Below, one piece after another: positions 29,766-37,538 of a stretch of DNA of 64,000 nt (within the stretch, counting starts at the first letter, position 1; each line of letters starts with the position of its first letter). Below the pieces are notes generated by a model, which worked only from the letters and a program-made list of their open reading frames with translations, did no database searches and was not told the DNA's origin. Source of the stretch: Archangium primigenium (lineage in GTDB: Bacteria; Myxococcota; Myxococcia; Myxococcales; Myxococcaceae); NCBI RefSeq assembly GCF_016904885.1, contig NZ_JADWYI010000001.1, positions 6,448,001 to 6,512,000 of the forward strand. Direction: 5' to 3'. Position numbers and translations under genes: made by a program.

Positions 29766-30207
29766 AAGTGAGCCAGTGGGTCATGTGTAGCCCGACTCCA
29801 GCCGACTCGCAGCACGCCAGCCACACAACGCCGATGCGCAGGGGAAGAAAACGCCCGCGGGCGACTCGGTATGTCCGTCTCGCACCGATGCATTCAGGTA
29901 AGAGGCCTCTTCCGGGCTGAGGTGGATGTGTCGTGCGGGACGCCTTCTCATCCATCAGAGCAATTCATTCCCCGCGACTATGCCCAAAACTTCGTGGACA
30001 CTCCACTCGCCATATTCACGCGCCTCCTCACAGGCAAAGTCCAAGTTGACAGCCCTACAGTACTCCCGATACCGTACTCACGGTACGCGCGCCCAAGCAG
30101 CTACCTGATGGGCTGCTTCATTGATTTACTTGAGAGTCAGACTGTCCACCTCAATGGACACGTCCGACGTAGATCAACAACGACAGCATCTTGTCTGCTG
30201 AGGAGCC

Positions 30208-30924
30208 ATGCCGCCACCGCCCCCTCCGAGTGCCCATCCCATCGTTGCGGAAAAGGCAGAGCTTCTTGGAAAAGACCAAAAAACGATGCAGTCCTACGAG
30301 CTTTTCCAAAGCGGAACGCGGGGCTGGTTTTTCTCACCAAATCGAGGCTTGACTGGCGCAAAGGAGCGGCCGAGCAAAATAGAATCCTGGAAGGCCTTCA
30401 AGGCGCTGCTCAACGTGGGCGACAAGAAAGCCAAGGTCATCGCGGATCTCGCGGGCATCCCTGACAACAGCTTAAGCGAGAGACATTGGCCGACATTGAA
30501 GCGCGCCTACGATGGTTGGCCCGCCGATCGCTATGCGATCTTCCAATCATCGGGCACAGGCGGCGACTATCTCTGTAACGTCTTCGTCGGTGACGTGATC
30601 TACTTGGCAGGTAAGTCGCGCATGCGCGACGGAGGAAAGTATTACGGCGCCAAGGAGTTCTACACCGGGGGAGTCGTTCCTCGCTGTGAGCAGATCGAAC
30701 AGCGCCAGTCGGCCCGAGGAGATATCGCCTCGTGGGATTTTGGGAACGCCAAGCACATGGAGATCGTGACCAAGGTCACGCGGGAGAAAGGTATCTTTTG
30801 GGATACCAATGAGTTTTGCTCTCGAGGCGCGGGACGAGCAGGCGGAGAGCAGGGATTAGAGAAGTGTGGAGGCGGCGATCGGGCTCTGGATGCCTCGAAC
30901 ATCAAGTTCTTCCGTCTCAGGTAA
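30208..30924 (+). CDS. Predicted papain-like/CHAP-type Cys-His hydrolase (possible effector)
   Basis: Protein of 238 residues from an ATG at 30208 with AGGAG three bases upstream. After a poly-proline start (MPPPPPP) and a charged helical region, residues 119-190 read like a papain-like NlpC/P60 or CHAP core: SSGTGGDYLCNVFVGDVIYL with candidate nucleophile Cys123, then KHMEIVTKV with candidate His183, and a final FFRLR strand. No signal peptide is seen, so if it is a peptidoglycan amidase it would need a secretion system or delivery partner. No immunity gene is obvious beside it. Its codon use is less GC-biased than that of flanking genes. Activity is inference from the motif order. Confidence 0.6.
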   Translation: MPPPPPPSAHPIVAEKAELLGKDQKTMQSYELFQSGTRGWFFSPNRGLTGAKERPSKIESWKAFKALLNVGDKKAKVIADLAGIPDNSLSERHWPTLKRAYDGWPADRYAIFQSSGTGGDYLCNVFVGDVIYLAGKSRMRDGGKYYGAKEFYTGGVVPRCEQIEQRQSARGDIASWDFGNAKHMEIVTKVTREKGIFWDTNEFCSRGAGRAGGEQGLEKCGGGDRALDASNIKFFRLR

Positions 30925-30994
30925 TCATGAGCGCCTGCGACTGCCCATCTGGGACGCGTTCTCGCGATTCTGGGGTGCCCTCCACCTAGCCGTG

Positions 30995-31086
30995 TGACGT
31001 GCTGCTGCGGGTGACGGCCGCGGCGCCGCAGGGCACCTTCGAGGCGCTCCAGCTCCCCGGCGCCACCACCCAGGTCCGGCCCGACT
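30995..31086 (+). repeat. Direct repeat, right copy (orphan 3' end of the zinc-ribbon gene)
   Basis: Second copy of the 92-base repeat (90/92 to 27591-27682), ending with the last sense codons and a TAG stop in place of TGA. It has no start codon or upstream gene. Its TAG (31086-31088) overlaps the TAG of the convergent MarR gene (complement of 31085-31087), which suggests that this junction, not the left one, is the ancestral gene order. Confidence 0.93.
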
Positions 31087-31534
31087 AGCCCGCCTCGTCC
31101 AGGGGCCGCTCCTGCGCGGAGGGGCCCTGCGTCAGTGCCCCCAGGGCCTTGTCCAAGAGGCGTCTGAGCTCGTGCAGCTCCGCCTCGGTCAAGTGCCGCG
31201 ACACCTCCTCGTCCACCGCGCGCGCCGCCTCGCCCAACAGCTCCAGCTCCGGCCCCACACTCTCGGTGGTCTGAAGCTTCACGCAGCGGCGATTCTCGCC
31301 CGCCTGCCGGGTCACCAGCCCATCCTCCACCAGGCGGTCCACGAGTCGGCTCACCGCCGGGGCGTCGATGCCCAGGCGATCCGCCAGGTCCACCTGACTG
31401 CGTACCTCGCCGTGGGCGATGCACTTCATCGCGATCAGGTGTTGGAAGGGCCGACGCGTGCGCCCACTCAACCGGCGGTTGATTACCCGGTGGATGGCGC
31501 GGCGCAGCGAACCCACTTGCTCAGCCAGGGTCAT
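31085..31534 (-). CDS. MarR-family transcriptional regulator
   Basis: Winged-helix regulator of 149 residues from an ATG at 31532-31534; the frame is open further upstream but would run through the operator. The core shows RPFQHLIAMKCIAHGEVRSQ, then VDLADRLGIDAPAVSRLVDR as recognition helix and GLVTRQAGENRRCVKLQTTE as wing. It is divergent from a TolC-adaptor-RND operon, the usual arrangement for a MarR repressor of efflux responding to small hydrophobic ligands. Its start is 18 bases from a 25-bp palindrome. Confidence 0.85.
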   Translation of the reverse strand: MTLAEQVGSLRRAIHRVINRRLSGRTRRPFQHLIAMKCIAHGEVRSQVDLADRLGIDAPAVSRLVDRLVEDGLVTRQAGENRRCVKLQTTESVGPELELLGEAARAVDEEVSRHLTEAELHELRRLLDKALGALTQGPSAQERPLDEAG

Positions 31535-31552
31535 TTGACCTATACAATGCTT

Positions 31553-31577
31553 GTGGTCGACAATAGTTGTCAACCAC
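31553..31577. promoter_or_regulatory. MarR-type operator in the divergent promoter region
   Basis: GTGGTCGACAA and TTGTCAACCAC form 11-base arms around TAG with one mismatch. The palindrome overlaps TTGACA (31568-31573, minus strand), a likely -35 for the regulator, and a GACAAT (31559-31564) that could be the rightward -10, 18 bases after TTGACC (31535-31540). Binding here would block both genes. Confidence 0.65.
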
Positions 31578-31652
31578 GGACCGCACATGGGTGCGGTCGG
31601 GGGTCCCGAACCGGGGCCCACCCCCCTCGTCGTCCTGGGTGTTCCAACTGGT

Positions 31653-33035
31653 ATGTCCTCGCGCTTGGCGCTGTTCCTGATGTCGCTCACGGCGGTCCCG
31701 GCCCTGGCTCAAGAGCCCACCGCCGCGCCCCCGCCCTTCCAGGCGCAGGTGAACGATCCGATGCTGGCCCCGGCCCCGTCGGCCGCGCGGCAGGTGGCCT
31801 CGTGGCAGGAGGCGCTGCGGCTGGTGCGCGAGCGCTCCACGGATCTGCGCACCGCGGAGGCCAACGTGGAGCGGGCCCAGGGCCGCTGGCGCCAGTCGCT
31901 GTCGCTCCTGTTGCCCAACGCGCGCCTGTCCATGGGCGTGACGGAGGATCTGCTCCACCCGAACCTCGCCGTGGGGCTCACGGGCGCGCCCATCATCCCC
32001 CAGGCGGGCCAGCCCATCCCCACGGTGCCGCTGCTCAGCGGCACGGCGTCGCTCACCCAGTCACTGGTGGACGTGGGCGCCTGGCGGGGCCTGTCCTCCG
32101 CGTCGGCGGCGACCGACAGCGCCCGGGCGAACCTCTCGGACATCCAGCGCCGACTCACCCTGGGGCTCGCGCGCACGCTCGTGGCCACCGTGGCCGCCGA
32201 GCGCTCCGCGGAGATCAACCGCGTGGGCCTGCTCCGGGCCCTGGAGCGCGCGGCGCTCACCCAGCGCGCGTTCGAGCTGGGCTCGGGCACGCAACTGGAC
32301 GTGGTGCGCGCGCGCCAGGACGTGGAGGTCGCGCGCCAGGCGCTGATCGCCGGAGACGAGCAGTTGCGCCGCACGCGCGAGGCCCTCGGGCTCGCGGTGG
32401 GCCTGCCCGAGCAGGTGGGCGTGGAGCCCGCGTTCCAGCTCCAGGGGCTGGTGGACGAGACGCGGCAGGCGTGCGCGCCCCTCGACGGCCCGGAGGCGCG
32501 CGCGGACGTGGAGTCGGCGCGCAAGAACCTCACCGCCACGCGCGACAGCCGCCAGCAGGCCACCGCGGGCTACCTGCCCACGCTGGGCCTCGCGAGCAAC
32601 CTCTCCGGCTACACCACCTCGGATCCGGCGCCGGCGCAGCTGGCCACCTGGAGCCTGGCCGCGGTGCTGACCTTGCCCCTGTGGGAGGGCGGCGCCCGGG
32701 GAGGCCTGGTGCGCGAGCGGACGGGCCTGGAGCGGCAGGCGGCCGAATCCCTGGAGAATACGCGGCGCAACGTGCAGGTAGAGGTGACGCGCGCCCAGCG
32801 CAACGTGGGCGTGGCCGAGTCCCTGGTGAAGACGTCCGCGGAGTCGCGGGAGCTGGCGGCGAAGACGGATCAGCTCACCCGCCGGGCCTACGAGGTGGGC
32901 CGTGGCAGCAGTCTGGAGCTGGTCCAGAGCGGGGCCGCCCTGCGGCAGGCGGAGCTGTCCCTGGTGTTGCGTGAATTCGAGCTCGTCCAGGCACGCCTGG
33001 ATGCATTCTTGACGGAGGCGCGGTGCGACTGGTGA
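31653..33035 (+). CDS. TolC-family outer-membrane efflux channel
   Basis: Outer-membrane component of a tripartite exporter, 460 residues from an ATG at 31653 that starts a clean signal peptide (MSSRLALFLMSLTAVPALAQ). Two repeats of the TolC/OEP family follow, with coiled-coil helices such as SWQEALRLVRERSTDLRTAE and RRAYEVGRGSSLELVQSGAA. It overlaps the adaptor gene by 13 bases, so the three efflux genes form one operon. Confidence 0.9.
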   Translation: MSSRLALFLMSLTAVPALAQEPTAAPPPFQAQVNDPMLAPAPSAARQVASWQEALRLVRERSTDLRTAEANVERAQGRWRQSLSLLLPNARLSMGVTEDLLHPNLAVGLTGAPIIPQAGQPIPTVPLLSGTASLTQSLVDVGAWRGLSSASAATDSARANLSDIQRRLTLGLARTLVATVAAERSAEINRVGLLRALERAALTQRAFELGSGTQLDVVRARQDVEVARQALIAGDEQLRRTREALGLAVGLPEQVGVEPAFQLQGLVDETRQACAPLDGPEARADVESARKNLTATRDSRQQATAGYLPTLGLASNLSGYTTSDPAPAQLATWSLAAVLTLPLWEGGARGGLVRERTGLERQAAESLENTRRNVQVEVTRAQRNVGVAESLVKTSAESRELAAKTDQLTRRAYEVGRGSSLELVQSGAALRQAELSLVLREFELVQARLDAFLTEARCDW

Positions 33036-34204
33036 ACAAGGGACGCCCCCTGAAGGCGATGATGATGGGAGTCTGGGGCGCGGCGTTGTTGGCGGGCGCC
33101 TCGGCCTGTGGGAGCAAACCGGCGGCCAAGGCCGCCCCGCCCCCCCGTGAAATCGACGTGGTGCAGCTGACGCCCGGCGAGGTGCGCGACACCGGCGAGT
33201 ACCTGGGCACGCTCATGTCGCGGCAGAGCATCACCGTGCTGCCCCAGGTGGCCGGCTACGTGCGCCGCATCCACGTGAAGCCCGGCCAGAAGGTGGAGCA
33301 GGGCGCGCCGCTCTTGGACGTGGACTCGCGCGAGGCGAGCGCCGCGCTCGACAGCGCCCGGGCCCAGCGCACCTCGGCCGAGGTGAACCTGGAGCAGTCG
33401 CGCCGCACCCGCGCGCGCATCGAGTCGCTCTACAAGGAGGGCCTCGCGAGCGCCCAGGAGCTGGATCAGGCGCGCGCCCAGGTGGACGCGCTGGACGCCA
33501 GCACGCGCGCCGCGGCGGCCCAGGAGACGCAGCGCTCGGTGCAGTTGCAGTTCCTCACGGTGCGCGCCCCGTTCGCGGGCACCGTGGGTGACGTGCTCGT
33601 GCGCCTGGGGGACTTCGTGGGCGCCACCACCCCGCTCACCAGCATCGCCCAGGCGGACGTGCTGGAGGTGAGCGTGGCCATCCCCTCCGAGCGCGCCCGG
33701 TCCCTGCGCCTGGACACGCCCCTGGAGATCCTCGACGCCCAGGGCAAGCTCTTGCTCACCAGCCCCGTCTTCTTCGTGGCCCCGCTGGCCGACCCGCGCA
33801 CGCAGCTCGTGGAGGTCAAGGCCGCGTTCCGCAACACCGCGGGCCTGCGCCCGAGCGAGCTGGTGCGCGCGCGCCTCATCTACTCCACGCGCGAGGCCCT
33901 GCAGCTGCCGGTGCTCGCGGTGGTGCGCCAGAGCGGCCAGCCCTTCGCCCTGGTGGTGGCGGACAAGGAGGGCAAGACGGTGGTGGAGCGTCGACCCGTG
34001 CGGCTCGGCCCGCTGGGCGCCACGTCGTACGTGGTGGAGAACGGCCTCCAGGTGGGAGATCGCGTGGCGGTCAGCTCGCTGCAATCGCTGCGCGATGGCG
34101 CGGTGGTGAAGGTGAAGCAGGCCGCGGCCTCCCAGCCCGAGTCCATGCAGGCCGACAAGAAGAATGTCCAGGCCCAGGGCGGCATCGCCGGGGGCAGCCG
34201 CTAG
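33023..34204 (+). CDS. RND efflux periplasmic adaptor (membrane fusion protein)
   Basis: Periplasmic adaptor of 393 residues from a GTG at 33023. The signal peptide ends in GASAC, close to a lipobox, so it may be lipid-anchored. The barrel-sandwich hybrid begins with QSITVLPQVAGYVRRIHVKP, the alpha-hairpin spans about residues 100-170, and the second lipoyl half contains FLTVRAPFAGTVGDVLVRLG. The C-terminal domain has VVVERRPVRLGPLG and an overall AcrA/MexA layout. It links the TolC protein and the RND pump encoded on either side. Confidence 0.92.
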   Translation: MRLVNKGRPLKAMMMGVWGAALLAGASACGSKPAAKAAPPPREIDVVQLTPGEVRDTGEYLGTLMSRQSITVLPQVAGYVRRIHVKPGQKVEQGAPLLDVDSREASAALDSARAQRTSAEVNLEQSRRTRARIESLYKEGLASAQELDQARAQVDALDASTRAAAAQETQRSVQLQFLTVRAPFAGTVGDVLVRLGDFVGATTPLTSIAQADVLEVSVAIPSERARSLRLDTPLEILDAQGKLLLTSPVFFVAPLADPRTQLVEVKAAFRNTAGLRPSELVRARLIYSTREALQLPVLAVVRQSGQPFALVVADKEGKTVVERRPVRLGPLGATSYVVENGLQVGDRVAVSSLQSLRDGAVVKVKQAAASQPESMQADKKNVQAQGGIAGGSR

Positions 34205-34288
34205 TCCAAGCAACCGCGTGAGCCCGGTCCCCCCGCGATGAGCGCGGGGGGCCGAGAGCACCGCCGAGAGAATGAGGGCGTCACCTCC

Positions 34289-37200
34289 GTGTTCGTCGAT
34301 TTCTTCATCCGCAGGCCCGTCTTCGCCGCCGTCTGCTCCATCCTGCTCACGCTGGCCGGAGCGGTGGCCATTCCCACCCTGCCCATCTCCCAGTACCCGG
34401 ACCTGGCGCCCCCCCAGGTGACCGTCACCAGCACCTACGTGGGCGCGAGCGCCGAGGTGGTGGAGCAGGCCGTCACCATCCCGTTGGAGCAGGAGATCAA
34501 CGGCGTGGAGGGCATGCGCTACATCACCTCCACGAGCGGCAACGACGGCACCAGTCAGATCACCGTCACCTTCGAGCCCACGCGCGACATCGAGGTCGCG
34601 GCCGTGGACGTGCAGAACCGCGTGAGCCGCGCCGCCGCGCGCCTGCCCTCGCAGGTGAACCAGACGGGCATCGTGGTCAACAAGGCCTCCAGCCAGATGC
34701 TGCTGACCATCGGCCTGTCCAGTCCGGACAACCGCTACGACACCCAGTTCCTCACCAACTACGCGGACGTGAACCTCAAGGACGCCATCAAGCGCGTGCG
34801 GGGCGTGGGCGACGTGCGCATCTTCGGCGAGCGCAAGTTCTCCATGCGCCTGTGGTTGGACCCCACGGCGCTGGCCAGCCGCGGCCTCACCCCCCAGGAC
34901 GTCACGCGCGCGCTCCAGGAGCAGAACCTCCAGGTGGCCGCGGGCCAGGTGGGCCAGCCCCCGAGCGACACGGATCAGCCCTACCAGATGGCGGTGCGTG
35001 CCCGGGGTCGGCTCCTGGAGCCCGACGAGTTCGGCGAGGTGGTGCTGCAGCGCACCGCCGCGGACGGCAAGGTGGTGCGGGTCAAGGACGTGGGCCGCGT
35101 GGAGCTGGGCGCGGAGAGCTACAGCACGCTCTTGCGCTTTGGCGGCCGGCCCGGCGTGGGCATGGGCGTGTTCCAGTTGCCCACCGCCAACGCGCTGGAC
35201 GTGCGCGACGGCGTCTACCGGGAGCTGGAGCGGCTCGCGCAGCAGTTCCCCCCGGGCCTCGAGTACAAGACGGGCACGGACACCACGCTCGCGGTGCGCG
35301 CCTCCATCAACGAGGTGATGCACACGCTCGTGGAGGCCATCGCGCTCGTCATCCTCGTCATCTTCCTGTTCCTGCACGGCTGGCGCAGCGTGCTCATCAC
35401 CGCCATCACCCTGCCGGTGTCGCTCATCGGCACCTTCTCCTTCGTGTACCTGATGGGCTTCTCCATCAACACGCTCACCCTCTTTGGCCTCACGCTCGCC
35501 ACGGGCCTCGTGGTGGATGACGCCATCGTGGTCATCGAGAACATCGAGCGCTTGATGGCCGAGCGGGGCCTGTCCCCCATGAAGGCGGCGAGCGAGGGCA
35601 TGAAGGAAGTGGCGGGCGCCGTGGTGGCCATCTCCATCGTGCTGGTGGCGGTGTTCGTCCCCGTGGCCCTGTTCCCCGGCACCACCGGCGCCATCTACCG
35701 CCAGTTCGCGCTCACCATCGCCGCGTCCGTGGCCCTGTCCACCTTCTGCGCCCTCACCCTCACCCCCGCCCTGAGCGCCCGCCTGCTCAAGCACCACCAC
35801 GGCGAGAAGTGGGTGTTCTTCCGGATGATGGACCGCGGGCTCGACTGGACGCGCGACACCTACAGCCGCGGACTGCGCGGCATCCTGCGCTACCCGCTCG
35901 TCATCCTCGGCGCCTTCCTCTTGTGCATCGCGGGCACGGTGATGCTCCTGCGCGCGGCGCCCACGGGCTTCATCCCCGACGAGGACCAGGGCTACATCAT
36001 CGTCTCCATCCAGGGCCCCGAGGGCATGGCGCTCACCCAGACGGAGAAGGTGATGGCCGACGTGGAGAAGATCCTCCTGGCCCAGCCCGAGGTGCTGACC
36101 ATGTTCGCCATCGGCGGCTTCTCCATGTCGGGCAACGGCTCCAACTACTCCACCATCTTCGTGCCGCTCACCCCCTGGGAGAAGCGCGTGGGCAAGGAGC
36201 ACTCGGTGGCGGCGCTGGTGGAGCGGCTGCGCGGCCCGTTCGGCGCCATCGGCACCGCGCGCGTGCTGCCCTTCCAGCCCCCGGCCATCCGCGGCGTGGG
36301 CAGCGTCGGTGGCTTCCAGTTCATCGTCGAGGACAACGCGGGCACGCGCTCGCTCGACGAGCTGGCCACCTCCACCGCCGAGCTGGTGGCCGCGGGCAAC
36401 GAGGACGGCCAGCTGCGCGGCGTGTTCACCTCGTTCAACGCCGACACGCCGCTCCTGGACGTGGAGGTGGACCGGCAGAAGGCCAAGGCGCTCGGCGTCC
36501 CCATCGAGCAGATCTTCGGCACCATGCAGATCTACATGGGCAGCCAGTACGTCAACGACTTCAACTACGCCAACCGCACCTACCGCGTGTACATGCAGGC
36601 CGAGCAGCGCTTCCGCGACAGCCCGCAGGACATCGGCTCGTTCTACGTGCGCAGCGACGCCGGGGCGATGATCCCCCTGGAGTCCCTGGTGAAGGTGAAC
36701 CCCATCGTCTCCGCCCAGGTCATCCGGCACTACAACCTGTTCCGCTCCGCGGAGATCAACGGCCAGGGCGCGCCCGGCGTGTCCTCGGGTCAGGCGCTCG
36801 CCGCCATGGAGCAGCTCGCCGCCGAGCGGCTGCCCCCGGGCATGAGCGCGGAGTGGACGGGCCTGAGCCTCGAGCAGAAGGAGAGCGGCGGTCAGACGGT
36901 CATCATCTTCGGCCTGGGCCTGCTCTTCGTGTTCCTCGTGCTCGCGGCGCAGTACGAGAGCTTCACCCTGCCCTTCGTCATCATCCTGTCGGTGCCGCTG
37001 GCCATCATGGGCGCCATCGGCCTGCAGCTCGCGCGCGGCTTCGCCAACGACGTGTTCTGTCAGGTGGGGCTGGTGATGCTCGTGGGCCTGGCCAGCAAGA
37101 ACGCCATCCTCATCGTGGAGTTCGCCGAGCAGCTGCGCGCCGCGGGCAAGAGCGCGGCGGAGGCGGTGGTGGAGGCCGCCGCGGTGCGTCTGCGGCCCAT

Positions 37201-37462
37201 CCTGATGACGTCCATCGCGTTCCTCCTGGGCGTGGTGCCGCTCATGACGGCCACGGGCGCGGGCGCCGCGTCGCGCAACTCCCTGGGCACCACGGTGTTC
37301 GGCGGCATGCTCGTGTCCACGGTGGTGAACTTCCTCTTCATCCCCGGCCTGTACGTGCTGATGCTCAAGCTCCGGGGCGAGGCCGAGGCCCCGGCCAGCT
37401 CCGGCTCCAACGACTCCGGCTCGGACGCGGATTCTCACGGAGTCCCCGCGCCCTCGCCCTGA
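34289..37462 (+). CDS. RND (HAE1-type) multidrug efflux pump
   Basis: Inner-membrane proton-driven pump of the AcrB/MexB class. A GTG at 34289 gives 1057 residues and the typical start (MFVDFFIRRPVFAAVCS); an ATG at 34238 would add 17 atypical residues. Key points are the VVDDAIVVIEN motif with the proton-relay Asp pair in TM4, GFIPDEDQGYIIVSIQGPEG at the second porter repeat, and RLRPILMTSIAFLLGVVPL near the C-terminus. All 12 membrane spans and both large periplasmic loops appear intact. Drug range is not deducible. Confidence 0.93.
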   Translation: MFVDFFIRRPVFAAVCSILLTLAGAVAIPTLPISQYPDLAPPQVTVTSTYVGASAEVVEQAVTIPLEQEINGVEGMRYITSTSGNDGTSQITVTFEPTRDIEVAAVDVQNRVSRAAARLPSQVNQTGIVVNKASSQMLLTIGLSSPDNRYDTQFLTNYADVNLKDAIKRVRGVGDVRIFGERKFSMRLWLDPTALASRGLTPQDVTRALQEQNLQVAAGQVGQPPSDTDQPYQMAVRARGRLLEPDEFGEVVLQRTAADGKVVRVKDVGRVELGAESYSTLLRFGGRPGVGMGVFQLPTANALDVRDGVYRELERLAQQFPPGLEYKTGTDTTLAVRASINEVMHTLVEAIALVILVIFLFLHGWRSVLITAITLPVSLIGTFSFVYLMGFSINTLTLFGLTLATGLVVDDAIVVIENIERLMAERGLSPMKAASEGMKEVAGAVVAISIVLVAVFVPVALFPGTTGAIYRQFALTIAASVALSTFCALTLTPALSARLLKHHHGEKWVFFRMMDRGLDWTRDTYSRGLRGILRYPLVILGAFLLCIAGTVMLLRAAPTGFIPDEDQGYIIVSIQGPEGMALTQTEKVMADVEKILLAQPEVLTMFAIGGFSMSGNGSNYSTIFVPLTPWEKRVGKEHSVAALVERLRGPFGAIGTARVLPFQPPAIRGVGSVGGFQFIVEDNAGTRSLDELATSTAELVAAGNEDGQLRGVFTSFNADTPLLDVEVDRQKAKALGVPIEQIFGTMQIYMGSQYVNDFNYANRTYRVYMQAEQRFRDSPQDIGSFYVRSDAGAMIPLESLVKVNPIVSAQVIRHYNLFRSAEINGQGAPGVSSGQALAAMEQLAAERLPPGMSAEWTGLSLEQKESGGQTVIIFGLGLLFVFLVLAAQYESFTLPFVIILSVPLAIMGAIGLQLARGFANDVFCQVGLVMLVGLASKNAILIVEFAEQLRAAGKSAAEAVVEAAAVRLRPILMTSIAFLLGVVPLMTATGAGAASRNSLGTTVFGGMLVSTVVNFLFIPGLYVLMLKLRGEAEAPASSGSNDSGSDADSHGVPAPSP

Positions 37463-37480
37463 GGTCCGCGCGGCGCTGAA

Positions 37481-37528
37481 ACGACGAAGGGCCCGGCTTC
37501 CCCCAGGGGAGGCCGGGCCCTTCGTCGT
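37481..37528. terminator. Bidirectional rho-independent-type terminator
   Basis: Two 23-base arms (37481-37503 and 37506-37528, beginning ACGACGAAGGGCCCGGC) pair with a single T-G wobble and a 2-base loop. They lie between the convergent RND pump and BamA-like genes. The U-tract is weak on both strands, but the stem is very stable. Confidence 0.8.
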
Positions 37529-37538
37529 TCGGGACCCC

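Larger units (their letters stand above)
27683..30994. mobile_element. Lower-GC insert between 92-bp direct repeats (putative genomic islet)
   Basis: About 3.3 kb whose base composition is plainly lower in GC than the flanks and whose codons use more A/T at third positions. It begins just after the stop of a gene and ends at a second copy of that gene's 3' end. It carries an orphan membrane protein on the minus strand, a degenerate stretch and a Cys/His hydrolase-like protein on the plus strand. No integrase, transposase or terminal inverted repeats are visible. Recombination of incoming DNA through the shared 3' end is a simple explanation. Confidence 0.65.

Noticed and set aside
29871-30464. 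A 197-codon plus frame running into the hydrolase-like gene
   Set aside because: It overlaps the better-supported gene in another frame, lacks a ribosome site and has no protein-like core.
27683-30994. Insertion sequence or phage as the origin of the islet
   Set aside because: No transposase, integrase, terminal inverted repeats or short target duplication were found; the flanking repeats are copies of a coding 3' end.
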